A DNA stretch of 13,137 nt from positions 1 to 13,137 of the forward strand of contig JANYBU010000311.1 in assembly GCA_025360665.1 (NCBI GenBank), read 5' to 3'. Below the pieces are notes generated by a model. It ran no database searches and was not told where the DNA came from. It saw only the letters and a program-made list of their open reading frames with translations. This document shows positions 11,990-13,137 of the stretch, piece after piece. The DNA is from Nitrospira sp. Its GTDB lineage: Bacteria > Nitrospirota > Nitrospiria > Nitrospirales > Nitrospiraceae. A program made the translations under genes and the position numbers. Position 1 is the stretch's first letter. Each line of letters starts with the position of its first letter.

Positions 11990-12679
11990 TCAAACGCTGA
12001 GACTTTCATGATGAGACCAGATTTCCATGAACAAATTATTCAGTTTTAGTTTTTGCGCGATAAAAGCAAGTGCGTAGAGCACCGAAAGATAGGCCTGCTC
12101 GACGATTTCCATGTGTGCATCTCGCTGGTGAACGGACGGAACACCTGCCACGTTAAAACTAAGATCTGGATAGGTGCCGCCATAAACCTCCATTATGTTT
12201 GAATAATTAGCATGCGTATAACCACAGAATGTTTTGTATACCCGTGACAATCTCGCCTGGGTACTCTCGTGTTGCTCCATGCTCGTAATAACGCGAGCAA
12301 CTGCGCTATGAATCTTCTTGGTCAGTACATACTCCGACTTGGCAGACAAGTCGCTATCTATGGTCGTCGCAAAAAACGCTTTTACGAACCTCTGAACATC
12401 GCTCGACTGGATAGGGTAAGTTTCGAGCAAGAAATATACTTCTGAGTTGCAGTCATCTATGCAACGATAAATGGCGCCCATGTCGATGAAAAGCCCGCTA
12501 CGGCAGAGTAGATCTAGGGCATGAACCCCTTGCGCAGCCCGTACCACTTTAAGGACCGTCACGACCTCTACACTTTGGGTCGAATACTCAAAGACTCTCT
12601 TTGATTCGACCCACTCTGGGTCTCCAATGGATTCCGCGCGAAGCCTCTCCGTGAGAGTACTTAGAATATTAAGGTCCAT
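11990..12679 (-). CDS. Protein of unknown function, likely recently acquired
   Basis: A 229-residue protein with no family I recognise. It is predicted to be mostly helical and soluble. Notable segments are a Cys-containing stretch (LDLLCRSGLFIDMGAIYRCIDDCN, about residues 56-79), a conserved-looking FCGYTHANYSNIMEVYGG (about 151-168), and a hydrophobic helix near the C-terminus (LSVLYALAFIAQKLKLN). The base composition is visibly more AT-rich than the flanking genes. No clear ribosome-binding site precedes the ATG (TTGATTATCT). It lies between two copies of the same acetyltransferase N-terminus, so it may have arrived with the duplication or by insertion into it. The 104 bases after its stop, up to the acetyltransferase start, hold no gene. 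Confidence 0.65.
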   Translation of the reverse strand: MDLNILSTLTERLRAESIGDPEWVESKRVFEYSTQSVEVVTVLKVVRAAQGVHALDLLCRSGLFIDMGAIYRCIDDCNSEVYFLLETYPIQSSDVQRFVKAFFATTIDSDLSAKSEYVLTKKIHSAVARVITSMEQHESTQARLSRVYKTFCGYTHANYSNIMEVYGGTYPDLSFNVAGVPSVHQRDAHMEIVEQAYLSVLYALAFIAQKLKLNNLFMEIWSHHESLSV

Positions 12680-12766
12680 AGATAATCAATACTATTAACC
12701 GGTCGTTCCTGGTGAGCGGGATTATGGCCTTGCTTTGGCTAACTGCTCTCGTGAATAGATCGAAAT

Positions 12767-12979
12767 TTAGGGGTCAGACCCCATTATTCCTCCCGCGCGA
12801 AACCAATAGTCCATGAAGGCATCCTGGTCCGGAAAATGGTCATGCGGGTACGACGCCCCCTCTTCGACAATGATCTGGCAGAGGCTCCGCAGAGGCTCAA
12901 TATCCTGGTTGTCGGTCAGCACCAATTGAACCGGCGAGCCGTCTTTGAGTTTCGCGTCGACAGGAAATGTGAGACTCAT
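12767..12979 (-). pseudogene. Second GNAT acetyltransferase copy, truncated after about 60 codons
   Basis: Minus-strand bases 12979-12803 align without gaps to 11885-11709 (177 bases, about 20 differences by eye). They encode the same N-terminus (MSLTFPVDAKLKDGSPVQ to MDYWFRA). Similarity then stops at the GGGGTCAGACCCC palindrome, and the frame ends in non-homologous GGIMGSDP and TAA. The acetyl-CoA-binding half is absent, so no activity is expected. Similarity extends slightly upstream of the ATG (GCGAAGGCT in both copies), indicating duplication of a segment that included the 5' flank. Confidence 0.88.
12770..12782. repeat. GGGGTC-A-GACCCC palindrome
   Basis: A perfect 6-bp inverted repeat around one A, preceded by AAATTTA. 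It sits exactly where the second acetyltransferase copy loses similarity to the first. Sequences of this kind flank REP-type and IS200-like elements in many genomes (general recollection), so it may be the scar of such an element. Confidence 0.6.
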
Positions 12980-13045
12980 TGCCTAAGCCTTCGCTCACAT
13001 ACTGATCAGTTCACTAAATAGTGCGTAGTATGCTATCATGCTGGC

Positions 13046-13137
13046 ATGCCCAGGCGAACGGATGCCAGGACATTGGAGTCGTCGGCGCTGCACCTGTTGC
13101 GTCGCCAGGCGGTGCGGGTGGTCCGCGGCGGGATGTC
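13046..13137 (+). mobile_element. IS630-type transposase, first 30 codons (window ends inside)
   Basis: The frame from the ATG at 13046 reads MPRRTDARTLESSALHLLRR and continues QAVRVVRGGM to the window edge. This resembles the start of IS630-family transposases, where a helix-turn-helix domain with an R-x-x-A-V-x-x-V-x-x-G pattern binds the element ends. The upstream 45 bases should contain the left inverted repeat, but I cannot define it without the other end. No strong ribosome-binding site is visible. Only the N-terminus is present, so family assignment is moderate. Confidence 0.6.

Overview
This is a GC-rich bacterial window. It combines ordinary housekeeping-type genes on the left with a repeat-riddled accessory region on the right. 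My best guess is Nitrospira or a close relative. The reason is recollection, not a search: the palindromic repeat starting GGATGCTGAAAAAGTCCG and the terminal sequence TCATGAATAATGCGGGCTAA are both repeats I associate with Nitrospira genomes. The protein types present (a membrane-bound sigma-54 activator, exported TPR/Sel1 protein, DUF433 and DUF2283 proteins) fit that guess but do not prove it.

Left part (1-7984). A minus-strand operon starts from a good promoter at 2561-2590. It encodes an HD-domain protein, a YjbQ-family protein and an exported HtrA-type serine protease, with junctions tight enough for translational coupling. Facing away from it is a plus-strand pair: a small exported protein of unknown function overlapping a HIT-family hydrolase. 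Next, behind an extended -10 promoter, comes an exported TPR/Sel1 protein. A 124-bp near-palindromic repeat begins exactly at its stop codon. After that lies the most distinctive intact gene: an 885-residue membrane protein joining a CHASE2-like extracytoplasmic sensor, transmembrane helices, a coiled coil, a sigma-54 AAA+ activator domain and an unusual two-part C-terminus.

Middle part (8008-9111, minus strand). This is a cluster of toxin-antitoxin-type genes without a working toxin. It holds a DUF433 gene, a DUF2283 gene, a ribbon-helix-helix antitoxin and, overlapping the antitoxin start, a BrnT-like toxin whose 5' end is frameshifted.

Right part (9112-13137). An exported DUF4124 plus retropepsin-like aspartic protease has an inverted repeat in its upstream region and converges on a small conserved gene of unknown function. 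Downstream are a fragment of the palindromic repeat, a roughly 90-bp imperfect inverted repeat biased to G/T on one arm, and a GNAT acetyltransferase gene split by a 217-bp miniature element with 20-bp terminal inverted repeats. A second, truncated copy of the same acetyltransferase lies about 0.9 kb away. Between the two copies is an AT-richer gene of unknown function. The window ends in the first 30 codons of an IS630-type transposase. The first 85 bases of the window are the end of another copy of the miniature element.

I see no rRNA, tRNA or CRISPR array. I do not claim a complete new system. The best candidates for new biology are the membrane-tethered sigma-54 activator and the repeat family that sits at gene boundaries.
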